Virus record (IMG/VR): IMGVR_UViG_3300017917_004546
Location: 1 to 48,360 of that record
Strand: one strand, 5' to 3'
Origin: a virus
Length of the DNA stretch: 48,360 nt
Below the pieces are notes generated by a model. That model saw only the letters and a list, made by a program, of their open reading frames with translations, did no database searches and was not told the origin of the DNA. Shown one piece after another: positions 32,831 through 41,129 of the stretch; within the stretch, counting starts at the first letter, position 1, and every line of letters starts with the position of its first letter. Made by a program: the position numbers and the translations under genes.

Positions 32831-32853
32831 ATAGGTGGGACAAGCCCACCTAT
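32831..32853 (-). terminator. Hairpin terminator after ruvB
   Basis: A perfect 9-bp stem (32831-32839 with 32845-32853, ATAGGTGGG/CCCACCTAT) with a 5-nt loop lies 38 nt after the ruvB stop. It is followed by a short TTTT on the minus strand. The strong stem and location between operons support a terminator. Confidence 0.6.
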
Positions 32854-32890
32854 CTTGATTTAAATTGATTATCTAATCTAGATACTATTA

Positions 32891-33790
32891 TTAGTTAGCA
32901 TAGTTTCCTATCACTCTTCCTTTTTGGGTTCGTGATATAAACTTTTTTCTAACCAAATATGGCTCTATGCTATTTTCAATAGTTTCTACAGCAATACCAG
33001 TAAGAGAAGATATTGCTTTTAAGCCTAATGGATTACCTTTATTACTTAATAGTAGATTCAAATACATTCTATCATAAGCATCCAATCCGTCTTTATCAAT
33101 ACCTTGAATACTAAAAATCTCATCTATAGATTCTGTAGAATTTGGATGACAGGTCTTGTAGTTTTTATACCATTGTAATCTAGAGTTTAGAATTCTAGGA
33201 GTTCCTTTGCTTCTTTTAGCGATCTCAACAAGATCAGTCTCATCAATAGAAATAGAGAGTTTATCACAGTTCGATCTTGCTAGTTTAGCTAAATCAGTAT
33301 CGTTATAAAAACTAAGATGTTCTTTGATGCTGAATCTATCATAAAATGGTTGACTTAAACTACCACCACTAGTTGTTGCTCCTACCAAAGTAAAAGCTGG
33401 AAGATCAATAGTTTCTGGTTTTTTCTCTAGCGTGATTGTTAATATAAAATCTTCCATTACTGGATACAAAAATTCTTCGACCAGTTTAGGTAATCTATGA
33501 ATTTCATCAATAAATAGAACTGATCGTGGTGCAATTCCCATAAGATACGGAATAATATTTTTAACACTTCTGAGATTTGCCGCGTTGGTTGTGTACAGAT
33601 TCACGTTCAATTCGTTGGCGATAGCACTCGCTATGGTAGTTTTACCAAGGCCCGGTGGCCCATCTATTAAAGTGTGTGGCATCACGGTTGATGTTTTTAA
33701 ACAGCCCGTCACGCTGACTTTTAGCCTGTTAATCACATCGTCTTGCCCAAGAATTTCGCTAAATTTAGTTGGCCTTATACCTTTAGACAT
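32891..33790 (-). CDS. ruvB: RuvB Holliday-junction branch-migration helicase
   Basis: A 299-residue AAA+ motor. Walker A is GPPGLGKTT (44-52) and Walker B FIDEIHRL (93-100). TLVGATTSGG is sensor 1, and FYDRFSI carries the conserved Arg. KRSKGTPRILNSRLQW is sensor 2, and a winged-helix C-terminus ends RTQKGRVIGNYAN. It is about 35 residues shorter than bacterial RuvB but complete in motifs. It overlaps by 8 nt the upstream gene, whose tail looks like the RuvA C-terminal domain. No ruvC is visible. Confidence 0.93.
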   Translation of the reverse strand: MSKGIRPTKFSEILGQDDVINRLKVSVTGCLKTSTVMPHTLIDGPPGLGKTTIASAIANELNVNLYTTNAANLRSVKNIIPYLMGIAPRSVLFIDEIHRLPKLVEEFLYPVMEDFILTITLEKKPETIDLPAFTLVGATTSGGSLSQPFYDRFSIKEHLSFYNDTDLAKLARSNCDKLSISIDETDLVEIAKRSKGTPRILNSRLQWYKNYKTCHPNSTESIDEIFSIQGIDKDGLDAYDRMYLNLLLSNKGNPLGLKAISSLTGIAVETIENSIEPYLVRKKFISRTQKGRVIGNYAN

Positions 33791-34205
33791 TTTTTATCTC
33801 CAATGATTTTAATGATAACTCAATAAGTTGTACGGCATTATCGGTTTGATTAATTAGATACGTTTTAGTTAGTATGTCTTTAGCCTCTTGGTTTTCAAAG
33901 CCATACTGAACCAGTATTTTAACACATTTGTTTAACAAGTCAACCGGAATTCTTAATTCAGATTTATTGTGTTCTATTGCATCCTCGTTTGCGTTGGGTT
34001 TTTGCTTGACTTTAGATTGATTGCTATATTTGATTTTTATGTTGTCTATTGTTTTTGGCCTAAACACTGTTCCACAATCACAAACAATCTTGAAATTTTT
34101 GGTCTTGACTTCTCGTAAAAATAACCAATGATTAGCACCACAATTTTCAGATGGACATCTATATAGAAAAGAAGCATCAACCTCAATCGGTTTCAGGTGT
34201 TTCAT
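33783..34205 (-). CDS. Zinc-ribbon protein with RuvA-domain-III-like tail
   Basis: A 140-residue protein. Residues 15-50 hold a zinc ribbon (Cys17, Cys22, Cys42, Cys44). Residues 88-140 form a three-helix segment (LLNKCVKILVQYGFENQEAKDIL, then more helix) like RuvA domain III, which binds RuvB and activates it. A charged linker joins them. The gene is coupled to ruvB by an 8-nt overlap. A reduced RuvA that has swapped its DNA-binding domains for a zinc ribbon is my inference. Confidence 0.55.
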   Translation of the reverse strand: MKHLKPIEVDASFLYRCPSENCGANHWLFLREVKTKNFKIVCDCGTVFRPKTIDNIKIKYSNQSKVKQKPNANEDAIEHNKSELRIPVDLLNKCVKILVQYGFENQEAKDILTKTYLINQTDNAVQLIELSLKSLEIKNV

Positions 34206-34599
34206 CGTCTTTTATCCAGAAAACAAAATCATTGATTTGTTCATCATAAGCGGACTCTATCATGCCCTTACTTGCTAATGATGATAGCATATTACTAACT
34301 AGTCGTCCATTCATTTCTTCTATAATTTGTGAAAATATTTTTTCATCAATTAAGTATCTTGATTCATTTGTGATTTTATGTTTTTGTTCTTTAGCCAGAC
34401 TCTTAACTATAACCAGAGATTCTTGCTGAGTTAAAATTTGATCCATCTCTTCCAAATCATCTTGACTAATTTCTGTAATAAGTTTTGTAAACTCGTCTGG
34501 ATCATCTCCTATGCTTTTATCAAAACCATTGAATACAAGTTTTCTGGCCGACCTTGTAAACTCTTCTAAATCATCTATAATATAGTTTTGTTTACCCAT
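34183..34599 (-). CDS. Hypothetical protein upstream of ruvB cluster
   Basis: A 138-residue, acidic, mostly helical protein. The C-terminal 50 residues (IIEEMNGRLVSNMLSSLASKGMIESAYDEQ) read like a winged-helix, ending in an FVFWIKDDE strand and an acidic tail. It overlaps the zinc-ribbon gene by 23 nt. A DNA-binding role in recombination or replication is plausible by neighbourhood only. Confidence 0.6.
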   Translation of the reverse strand: MGKQNYIIDDLEEFTRSARKLVFNGFDKSIGDDPDEFTKLITEISQDDLEEMDQILTQQESLVIVKSLAKEQKHKITNESRYLIDEKIFSQIIEEMNGRLVSNMLSSLASKGMIESAYDEQINDFVFWIKDDETPETD

Positions 34600-34613
34600 A
34601 TCTTTCTCCGTAT

Positions 34614-34799
34614 TTATTTAAGTTCAAGCGTAACTGAAAAAATTGGCTTGTATATTTTTGTGGTAAAGTTTGATTCCTCTACAACTTTGATACAAATATC
34701 TTCTAGAAAATTCAGCCTAGTTTCTATCTCTTTAATAGCATCTGTTCTAGAAAATCTGACTACTCTATCTGAGGATTGAAAATATAAGATGTATTTCAT
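34614..34799 (-). CDS. Small hypothetical protein (61 aa)
   Basis: A 61-residue protein beginning MKYILYFQSSDRVVRFSRTD, with a central helix and a final strand. It is in line with the surrounding minus-strand genes and fills the gap between them by 14 nt and 1 nt. No family recognised. A different frame on the opposite strand is open here too, but has no supporting context. Confidence 0.5.
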   Translation of the reverse strand: MKYILYFQSSDRVVRFSRTDAIKEIETRLNFLEDICIKVVEESNFTTKIYKPIFSVTLELK

Positions 34800-34800
34800 A

Positions 34801-35193
34801 TTAATTTAGGATATCAAATAATCCTTTGTAGTAATGTGGTTGTAATACAAAATGAACAGCATGACTTTGAATATGATTCAAGTACTCTCTGGCTAATCCA
34901 GCGTTAACAAAGTACTCTTTTTTCCATATGGGTTGTTTCTGATAGTTAATCCCCAAATACTGGAAGTTTTTAGACTTCTCAGTATTGGAGAAATAACTAT
35001 TCACAGGAAACGACTTTTTGGGAAAATTAACATACCACACATTTGATGATCCTTCGACTATATCATTTAGAGCATTATATAGCATTTTACCCCAAGCGTC
35101 CCAGGCGGTGGGATCAAACTTAAAATAGTGCTTATATTTGTCTTGAGCATCATCATAATCATGCTCATCGTTATAGTCATCATCTTCGTGCAT
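34801..35193 (-). CDS. Hypothetical protein with acidic N-terminus
   Basis: A 130-residue protein. The first 20 residues are nearly all Asp, Glu, Tyr, Asn and His. The remainder contains FKFDPTAWDAWGKMLYNAL and ends with HFVLQPHYYKGLFDIL. The gene sits tightly between the primase-polymerase-like gene and the 61-residue gene. Function unknown. Confidence 0.55.
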   Translation of the reverse strand: MHEDDDYNDEHDYDDAQDKYKHYFKFDPTAWDAWGKMLYNALNDIVEGSSNVWYVNFPKKSFPVNSYFSNTEKSKNFQYLGINYQKQPIWKKEYFVNAGLAREYLNHIQSHAVHFVLQPHYYKGLFDILN

Positions 35194-35197
35194 GGTA

Positions 35198-36337
35198 TTA
35201 TCCTATACAAAACTTATCACTAAGTTGATTAGCCAAATCTTTTGCCGCACTACTAAGGAAACGATTATTACTAAAGTAGAGAGGCGTTGAGACTTGATTA
35301 AGGAACTCCACAACGGTCTTTAAAAGTTTGGTCTGCTGACCATCAAGGTTTATATCCTCGTCAGCAGCCTCGCCCATAGGACTTGTAAGAGCGTCTGTCT
35401 CTTCGTCAAGATCGCCATCAACATCGCCATCAAGATCGCCATAACTTGGAGTAATCGACACAGGATCTCCATATACACGTTCTGCTATAGCATATTTATC
35501 CAATCCTTTTGGACCTACGTTCTGTAACTCATTAAGAATTTTTGAAGCGACATCCACTGTCACCGGAATGCCGGTCATATCAGACTGCTTATATGCTTTG
35601 GCATAACCCTTATACCACTCGTCGCTACACTTCTCAGGAATAATCTGTAGAGTAGCCGGTTGACCAGTAAGGGCAGATTTTAAATCAGCAACATTAATCG
35701 GTTGACCAGTGCTGCCGGGAAGGATACTAGAGAAATATGGAGCCTTCTTTTCCCACTCCTTACGCCACCAAGTATAAGGTACACGATAAATCTGATTGGG
35801 CTTAATCGCTCTTGGATCGCCATCAAAATAGTTGACCAACTTCTTTTGAAGACCATTCCAGAAAGTTTTGTTACTTCCAACAATTTTACGACTAGCATCA
35901 TCAAAAATCCAGTAACACTGATAGCCATTACGAGTATCAACTACCCAACTAGGCTTAACAGGAAAATCATTGATCTTTTTGAGGAATTGCTTTTTCTTAG
36001 TCATAACAACACTGGGCTTAAAATACTTTCCATCGCTATCACGACCAGCATCCATATCGCAAAAACAACAAGTAAACTGCTTGATAGCATACATTTTACG
36101 TCCACCATTAACGTAAAAATAAACATCTGAATGATTATTCACATTGGCTTGCACGGCTTCGTTAACATCATGAGTATGATTCATGCTGCTAATCTTTTTG
36201 CGAGGATTACCATTATAAACAAAGATATTCGCTTGATCAAAAGAACTCAAAAAACGCTGTCTATCAGATGCATACCTATTAGCATAAACATTGTTGTTCT
36301 TGTCAAAAGGATTAAATCCAAGATTGTCGCTAAACAT
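35198..36337 (-). CDS. Primase-polymerase-like (AEP/RepB-type) protein
   Basis: A 379-residue protein. Residues 85-200 look like an archaeo-eukaryotic primase core: FTCCFCDMDAGRD gives the acidic motif 1, WVVDTRNGYQCYWIF the region of motif 2, and KPNQIYRVPYTWWRKEW the motif 3 neighbourhood. The C-terminal part holds an Asp-Gly repeat (DGDLDGD type) and a helical end. ATG 36337 follows GGGTGAAG and is preferred over GTG nine bases earlier. It is followed by small replication or recombination genes and lies after rIIB. Confidence 0.62.
   Translation of the reverse strand: MFSDNLGFNPFDKNNNVYANRYASDRQRFLSSFDQANIFVYNGNPRKKISSMNHTHDVNEAVQANVNNHSDVYFYVNGGRKMYAIKQFTCCFCDMDAGRDSDGKYFKPSVVMTKKKQFLKKINDFPVKPSWVVDTRNGYQCYWIFDDASRKIVGSNKTFWNGLQKKLVNYFDGDPRAIKPNQIYRVPYTWWRKEWEKKAPYFSSILPGSTGQPINVADLKSALTGQPATLQIIPEKCSDEWYKGYAKAYKQSDMTGIPVTVDVASKILNELQNVGPKGLDKYAIAERVYGDPVSITPSYGDLDGDVDGDLDEETDALTSPMGEAADEDINLDGQQTKLLKTVVEFLNQVSTPLYFSNNRFLSSAAKDLANQLSDKFCIG
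35408..35443. repeat. Three 12-bp tandem repeats encoding Asp-Gly-Asp motifs
   Basis: Three near-identical 12-bp units (35408-35419, 35420-35431, 35432-35443) differ by one or two bases. They encode alternating Gly-Asp-Leu/Val-Asp steps within an acidic loop of the primase-like protein. Repeat-number variation would change the length of this acidic, potentially calcium-binding-like, loop. Confidence 0.75.
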
Positions 36338-36375
36338 TTTCTTCACCCGTTACTACTACTTTTCCTACTGATTGG

Positions 36376-36394
36376 GATATGAAACACTCATATC
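36376..36394 (-). other. Perfect 7-bp hairpin before the primase-like gene
   Basis: GATATGA (36376-36382) and TCATATC (36388-36394) enclose a 5-nt loop in the leader between the tRNA-like RNA and the primase-like gene. There is no T-run after it, so it may be a processing or regulatory stem rather than a terminator. Confidence 0.45.
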
Positions 36395-36407
36395 ATTTGC
36401 AATCAAA

Positions 36408-36513
36408 AAGATGATTATGGAATCGAACCATAAGATTCAGTCGAGCAGTCACCTAGATTATTGTGGAATCGAACCACACCACCCTGTCGAATCTGTCACC
36501 ACAACATCATCTT
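36408..36513 (-). ncRNA. Candidate structured RNA with two tRNA T-arm-like hairpins
   Basis: Between rIIB and the primase-like gene, the minus strand has two T-arm-like hairpins: 5-bp stems flanking the T-loop TTCGATT at 36462-36478 and 36416-36432. They lie in two tandem, about 46-nt similar units, each beginning GGTGAC. The whole is closed by an 8-bp perfect helix (36506-36513 with 36408-36415) and followed by a TTTTT run. It lacks a normal D-arm and anticodon-arm layout, so it is not a standard tRNA; a degenerate tRNA pair or tRNA-mimic RNA is possible. Confidence 0.5.
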
Positions 36514-36526
36514 CATCAAGTTCTAT

Positions 36527-37381
36527 TCAAATATAATCTTGATCTGGATCGTATTCCTCATCATCTTCATCTTCATACTGATTCCAGTAATCATCATCAT
36601 ACTCGTCATACAACTGCTCTTCATCGTCATCATAAGAGTCTTCACTAAATTCAGCCTTGTAAAGAGGCTTTAGTAGTTCGCCTTGATATTCACCGACAAC
36701 TTCATATCTACAAGTACGAAGTTTCTCATGATTACAATCACTAGGGACGCTTACCACATCCTTTGGATTGATCTTAACAATCATAATATGATCACCATTA
36801 TCAGCACTGCCATAATTAGCAACATAGTTCAAAGCACCAGCATGAAGTCCCTGAGAGCAACCAACACTACGATTGTCGTCAACCTTAGCCCTATTCATTT
36901 GGCAAACTTTGCCAACATGGTTGTCAAATGTACCAGCATACTTATCCATATAATCGCTACGAACAGCCTTGTATGCTAGAAAATGACCATCCTCAGTAAT
37001 TGGTAAATGCTCATGTTCCAAGAAATCATAAAGTTCCTTTTGACTTTGCATACTAGGATTCTCCATAAGATTATTCAAGAAGTTTACAAGAGGCTGAAAC
37101 GGTAGTCCCTTGCTCATAAACTCCAGAATACGCTTACTAATACTACCATGAACTTCTTCACCATCAAAAAGCACCTTGCCATTCTTGACTTCAACCAGAC
37201 CATCGCTAAATGATGATACTGCCTTTTCAATATCTACCAGATCTAGCAACTCATCATTAGTTGCTGTTGGTAGAGCCTCAAGGATCAGCTTGTAATTAAT
37301 ATGATCTGGAATAACTTGATAAGCCTTATTATTCAAGATCAACGTCAAATTACCATCAACCCACATAAACGGAACGCTCAT
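36527..37381 (-). CDS. rIIB: rIIB-like protein
   Basis: A 284-residue homologue of phage T4 rIIB. NLTLILNNKAYQV opens the protein and SISKRILEFMSKGLPFQPLVNFL is the family centre. FLEHEHLPITEDGHFLAYKAVR and CSQGLHAGALNYV follow, the usual signature. The last 45 residues are an Asp/Glu/Tyr tail. rIIB with rIIA supports growth in lysogens and restrains premature lysis in T4. It lies 26 nt after rIIA. Confidence 0.85.
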   Translation of the reverse strand: MSVPFMWVDGNLTLILNNKAYQVIPDHINYKLILEALPTATNDELLDLVDIEKAVSSFSDGLVEVKNGKVLFDGEEVHGSISKRILEFMSKGLPFQPLVNFLNNLMENPSMQSQKELYDFLEHEHLPITEDGHFLAYKAVRSDYMDKYAGTFDNHVGKVCQMNRAKVDDNRSVGCSQGLHAGALNYVANYGSADNGDHIMIVKINPKDVVSVPSDCNHEKLRTCRYEVVGEYQGELLKPLYKAEFSEDSYDDDEEQLYDEYDDDYWNQYEDEDDEEYDPDQDYI

Positions 37382-37407
37382 TTTAATTCTCCTCTTTTCC
37401 TGTGAAA

Positions 37408-40062
37408 TTATTTGATCAAAACACTTAGACTATTTCTTAACTGTTCAATACCGTTTTCATCAATAGTTACAAACCATGCTGGCGGACTATAGTAACGATT
37501 ATGATTTACTCTAAGTGGATTAGAGGAACCTATTCCGTTCAATCCCGCATCAGCACCGTTTGATTCCAACGTACTGCTCACAATATACTTGAGCATCGGC
37601 ATCTTGTCAACCTCCGCTTTAAACTTTTTTCTAAGATCACTACTTTTCGTTATCGACTCACAAAAATCTTTGGATTCTTGAGAAATTGATACTATCTTAG
37701 ATGTATAATCTTCACTATACATAGTATTAATCTCGCTCTTTAAGATATTAAACTCTTGAGTTTGTTTACGAATCTTCTCAGGATCAATACCATTCATATT
37801 ATGCTTTGCTAATATTTTTGCCATAACAGCAAAGTATTCTGACTTCTTACAAAACTTCATATCAAAACTATTATGAATAACATGAGCAAAAAAGTAATGA
37901 ATCATCCATTGATCTACTAGATTGCAAAGTTCCGATCCACCAATATACTTATCATAATCAATACCAAAAATGCTTAGAATAGTAACCGCTATGTGCCTAT
38001 CTGCACGAATCCTATAATAACCATACGACTCATTCTTCTCGTCTGCGTTATACTGTTCAGTACAGTAGTCTACAATATTCTTATATGAACCAACTTCTCC
38101 GCAGAGTTTACTCATCATGCTCTTTAATTGAGGCTTGATCCAAGCATTGAAATCAACAAGATTCAAATCTTTAATCTTGCCAACAGCACTCTGCTTGATA
38201 GCAAGAATATTCTTGTCTTTCAATAGATTATGAAGAGTATGATTTTTATCTTTAATGATTTTATTAAGATAAGCGATAGATGGAAACCCTTCCACCGAAG
38301 CATACCTAATAATAGGAATATAAATTGTTTCGTCTTGATCTTCAATAGTTTCATAGGTATCTTCGTCTACTTCTCTTAGAAGATCAGAATCATTTATTCC
38401 ATTACCAGATAGCACTAGTTTATCATTAGCGTCTGGACAACCACCAATAATAAAAACCTCACCAGCACTAATCTGACCAAAAGAAACACTACTCTTGCGT
38501 GGCCCCTTACTAAGTAGACTACGATAATCGGAAACATTAACTATGTGGGTTTCTCCACCGATATCACTAATGATATCATCAAAACCTTCTGTGGAATCTT
38601 CTGGATGACTACTATCAACCATAAGATAAGCAAAGCAATCATTTTGATTACAATACTTTGTCACAATCTTTTTGGCAGTTTCTTCACCCTTAACATCACA
38701 GCGGAAAAAGATCATTTTACCACTCTTTTTGGTTCCGCTCCAATAGTATTGAGGAACTCCCTTGAGTGTTTCGTTATGGATTTTATCTGTTAGATAAACC
38801 ATACGACGAGAACGATAACCAGATGTTCTAAAATTAAAAACATACAACTGCTTATTTTTCTTGAACTTATATTCAAGATCTTTACCACTAGTTAATTCGT
38901 GGGTCTTGCCAGACTGGTCGGTCCATGACGCACCAGCGGTCCATCCACCAGCAAGATCGCTCAGATTATAATAAGTCTGATAAGCATCTACCAGATTAGT
39001 ACACTGAGTAATCTTTTGGGTCATATCTTCTTTGAGTTGAAGATAAATATCCTGAGTTCTTTCACGCAAAACTTTAAGAACATTCTTTGTGTACTGTAAA
39101 CCTTCACGACTCACATCCATTTCCAATTCACCAATATCAAAATTGATTTCAAGATACAAGCCCGACCCTAGAACCTCCTTGACTAGATTCTTCCAGTTAT
39201 CCACATCCACCTTTTTAAAGGTACGATTCCATTTCTGGATAGCGTCATTGGAAGTGTCTTTTTCTGCTTCTCCAATAATCTTTGAACTATCAACAGGATA
39301 AGCAATATTACCCATGATAGCAACAATACCACTATCAGCATTGTTATACGCTGAAGGATATTGATCATTATTATTCGATAGTCTACCAATCCTCCATCCC
39401 TTACCATCAATAACAAAATTGGTATAAGAGTACGAATGATCGGATAGATTCTCCCCAAAACCACCCTCAATAATTGGCTTCATCTTGAAATAATGGAAAA
39501 TTCTTTTTGCTTTGGTAGTAAACTCGCCAAAGTCACACTGTTTAACAGCAAAACTAATTTCAAGACCGTTAGGCTCTTTAGTTGGACTAATATCGAACAG
39601 ATTAAGACTAGGAACACCGTTCTCGTCCATAGCAGCAATATAAGAATACTTAGTTCCGTTGTAATAAGATACTGTGCTAAAACTCTTGGTATAAGCAAAC
39701 GGACTCTTACTACCTAATCCAAGACAACCAACAAAATCATTACTATCATTCTTGTTGCTTGCCCCATAAGTGGTATACAGTTCCTCCATATCCTGCTGAC
39801 TAAGACCCGTACCATAATCACGCACGGTAAAAGATGGAACCGCTTGTGTTGGCAGAATAACCTTAAAAGGATTCTTATTACCAGCAGCAACATGAGCATC
39901 ATAAGCATTTGTGCTTAGTTCACGAATAACAGCCTGAACTTTGTCTGAATACAAAGAATCAGACAACAGCTTAAACATTTTAGAACTTTGCTGAATTGTA
40001 AATTGATTCGATGAGGAGATTCCTCTAGAATGAATTTCTACAGTCTTATCTGCCAATTTCAT
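37408..40062 (-). CDS. rIIA: rIIA-like GHKL ATPase
   Basis: An 884-residue protein with the Bergerat ATP site at its N-terminus: IRELSTNAYDAH (Glu48, Asn52), VRDYGTGLS (Asp82) and GCLGLGSKSPFAYT (G-rich loop at 112-125). This matches T4 rIIA, which is shorter (about 725 residues); the extra length lies in the C-terminal half. A TTGACA-N17-TATACT promoter precedes it. Together with rIIB just downstream it is the clearest sign of a T4-like evolutionary link. Confidence 0.88.
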   Translation of the reverse strand: MKLADKTVEIHSRGISSSNQFTIQQSSKMFKLLSDSLYSDKVQAVIRELSTNAYDAHVAAGNKNPFKVILPTQAVPSFTVRDYGTGLSQQDMEELYTTYGASNKNDSNDFVGCLGLGSKSPFAYTKSFSTVSYYNGTKYSYIAAMDENGVPSLNLFDISPTKEPNGLEISFAVKQCDFGEFTTKAKRIFHYFKMKPIIEGGFGENLSDHSYSYTNFVIDGKGWRIGRLSNNNDQYPSAYNNADSGIVAIMGNIAYPVDSSKIIGEAEKDTSNDAIQKWNRTFKKVDVDNWKNLVKEVLGSGLYLEINFDIGELEMDVSREGLQYTKNVLKVLRERTQDIYLQLKEDMTQKITQCTNLVDAYQTYYNLSDLAGGWTAGASWTDQSGKTHELTSGKDLEYKFKKNKQLYVFNFRTSGYRSRRMVYLTDKIHNETLKGVPQYYWSGTKKSGKMIFFRCDVKGEETAKKIVTKYCNQNDCFAYLMVDSSHPEDSTEGFDDIISDIGGETHIVNVSDYRSLLSKGPRKSSVSFGQISAGEVFIIGGCPDANDKLVLSGNGINDSDLLREVDEDTYETIEDQDETIYIPIIRYASVEGFPSIAYLNKIIKDKNHTLHNLLKDKNILAIKQSAVGKIKDLNLVDFNAWIKPQLKSMMSKLCGEVGSYKNIVDYCTEQYNADEKNESYGYYRIRADRHIAVTILSIFGIDYDKYIGGSELCNLVDQWMIHYFFAHVIHNSFDMKFCKKSEYFAVMAKILAKHNMNGIDPEKIRKQTQEFNILKSEINTMYSEDYTSKIVSISQESKDFCESITKSSDLRKKFKAEVDKMPMLKYIVSSTLESNGADAGLNGIGSSNPLRVNHNRYYSPPAWFVTIDENGIEQLRNSLSVLIK

Positions 40063-40102
40063 TTGTGTTTACTCCAAAAATTAGTTTACCTGTGATGGTT
40101 CT

Positions 40103-40131
40103 AGTATATCATCGGCTTCCTGTATTGTCAA
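40103..40131 (-). promoter_or_regulatory. Strong sigma70-type promoter for rIIA-rIIB
   Basis: TTGACA (40126-40131), a 17-nt spacer and TATACT (40103-40108) face the rIIA start 41 nt away. Near-consensus hexamers with ideal spacing suggest host RNA polymerase uses it early. The -35 overlaps the HNH gene stop. Confidence 0.75.
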
Positions 40132-40796
40132 GCGTGACGAAAAATTTTTGCAGATTTCCTGAGATTATCGGACGCCCATAGTGGTTGACAATTAGTATAA
40201 TGGAATAGTTTTTCTAACTCAAGATCATTTGTAGCAGAACTTAGTGGGACTATATGATCAATGTGCCATTCTCCGTAATTTTCCCAGGTCATATTATTTT
40301 GAAACTTAGACTCGATATACTTTTTGAACTCGTCCCATTCTAGTCCGATTAGTTCTTTGGATCTTTTGCTTCTATTCGTTCCCTTATAATAATCATATAA
40401 CCTATTCCTATAATTAGTTTTTATTTTGAAAATGGGATCATTTTTTCTTCTTTGTTTTGATCTTATCCTTACTTTTTGATTTATTTTATTTTTATTTTTA
40501 GTTCGATATTCCTTATAATATTCTGGGTTGTATTCATCAAACCTCTTTTTATGTTCAATAATTTTTTCTTTATTGTTTTTATTCCATAACTTATTACGAT
40601 TAAGTATTTCCGATCTATTGTCCTTATATCTTGATGTATAATAAGATTGATTTTTACTATAAAATATTTTATTGTTTTGTTTTTGACATTCTCTACAAAT
40701 ATTTTGTAATCCGTCCTTAGCAGATTTTCTTTTATTGAATTCGGTTTTAGATTTTTGTTGGCAACACTTTGAACATTTTTTATCCAAGCTCTTCAT
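40128..40796 (-). CDS. HNH endonuclease with N-terminal Cys motif
   Basis: A 222-residue protein. Residues 6-40 hold CSKC and CREC pairs typical of phage HNH proteins. A long Lys/Arg/Asn-rich middle follows. The C-terminus has the HNH core EWHIDHIVPLSSATNDLELEKLF with CQPLW. ATG 40796 lies 17 nt inside the upstream gene, while the upstream extension does not resemble the family. Its location between rIIA and small genes is typical of a mobile, free-standing homing nuclease. Confidence 0.8.
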   Translation of the reverse strand: MKSLDKKCSKCCQQKSKTEFNKRKSAKDGLQNICRECQKQNNKIFYSKNQSYYTSRYKDNRSEILNRNKLWNKNNKEKIIEHKKRFDEYNPEYYKEYRTKNKNKINQKVRIRSKQRRKNDPIFKIKTNYRNRLYDYYKGTNRSKRSKELIGLEWDEFKKYIESKFQNNMTWENYGEWHIDHIVPLSSATNDLELEKLFHYTNCQPLWASDNLRKSAKIFRHA

Positions 40797-41076
40797 CGTT
40801 GTCACCGTATTGCTCATATTCTTCTGCTTTGTAATCTTCATCGTCATATGGCGTCCACTCATCAGTATTATCATATTCTATTTCTTCATCTTCTGGTTCA
40901 TCTAAAATAATTTCGAATTCTTTTATCTTTTCTGCTATCTCGGCCAATCTTCTATTAATAAATTTAATAACCTTTTTTAGTTCCGATAAGTCTCTGCTAT
41001 TAGATTCTTCTATTTTTAGAATTTGTTTATCTAGTTGTAGGATTTCTTTTAGCATTCTTTCTATATCTTTTGACAT
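40780..41076 (-). CDS. Coiled-coil protein with acidic tail
   Basis: A 98-residue protein. Residues 1-55 form a heptad-rich helix (MLKEILQLDKQILKIEE, then KKVIKFINRRLAEIAEKIKEF). Residues 58-98 are dominated by Asp, Glu and Tyr. It follows a promoter with the GGTGTATTAG motif. Similar acidic tails occur in rIIB and three other proteins here. No function can be assigned. Confidence 0.6.
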   Translation of the reverse strand: MSKDIERMLKEILQLDKQILKIEESNSRDLSELKKVIKFINRRLAEIAEKIKEFEIILDEPEDEEIEYDNTDEWTPYDDEDYKAEEYEQYGDNDEELG

Positions 41077-41100
41077 AATCTTTTCCTATTAGATAGTTAT

Positions 41101-41129
41101 AATATCTAATACACCATTCTGATTGTCAA
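41101..41129 (-). promoter_or_regulatory. Candidate promoter before the coiled-coil gene
   Basis: TTGACA (41124-41129) and GATATT (41101-41106) are 17 nt apart on the minus strand. GGTGTATTAG (41106-41115) overlaps the -10, the same 10-mer seen at 2971-2980. The -10 match is moderate. Confidence 0.45.

Noticed and set aside
35702-36130. 142-codon plus-strand open frame opposite the primase-like gene
   Set aside because: It is antisense to a gene with recognisable motifs and good start context, its product is low-complexity, and no ribosome site supports it.
36408-36513. Two ordinary tRNA genes
   Set aside because: Only T-arms and an outer helix are present; D-arm and anticodon-arm cannot be built, so it is listed as a candidate structured RNA instead.
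37408-40062. MutL- or Hsp90-type repair or chaperone protein
   Set aside because: The Bergerat motifs are shared, but length, following rIIB gene and first 130 residues fit rIIA.
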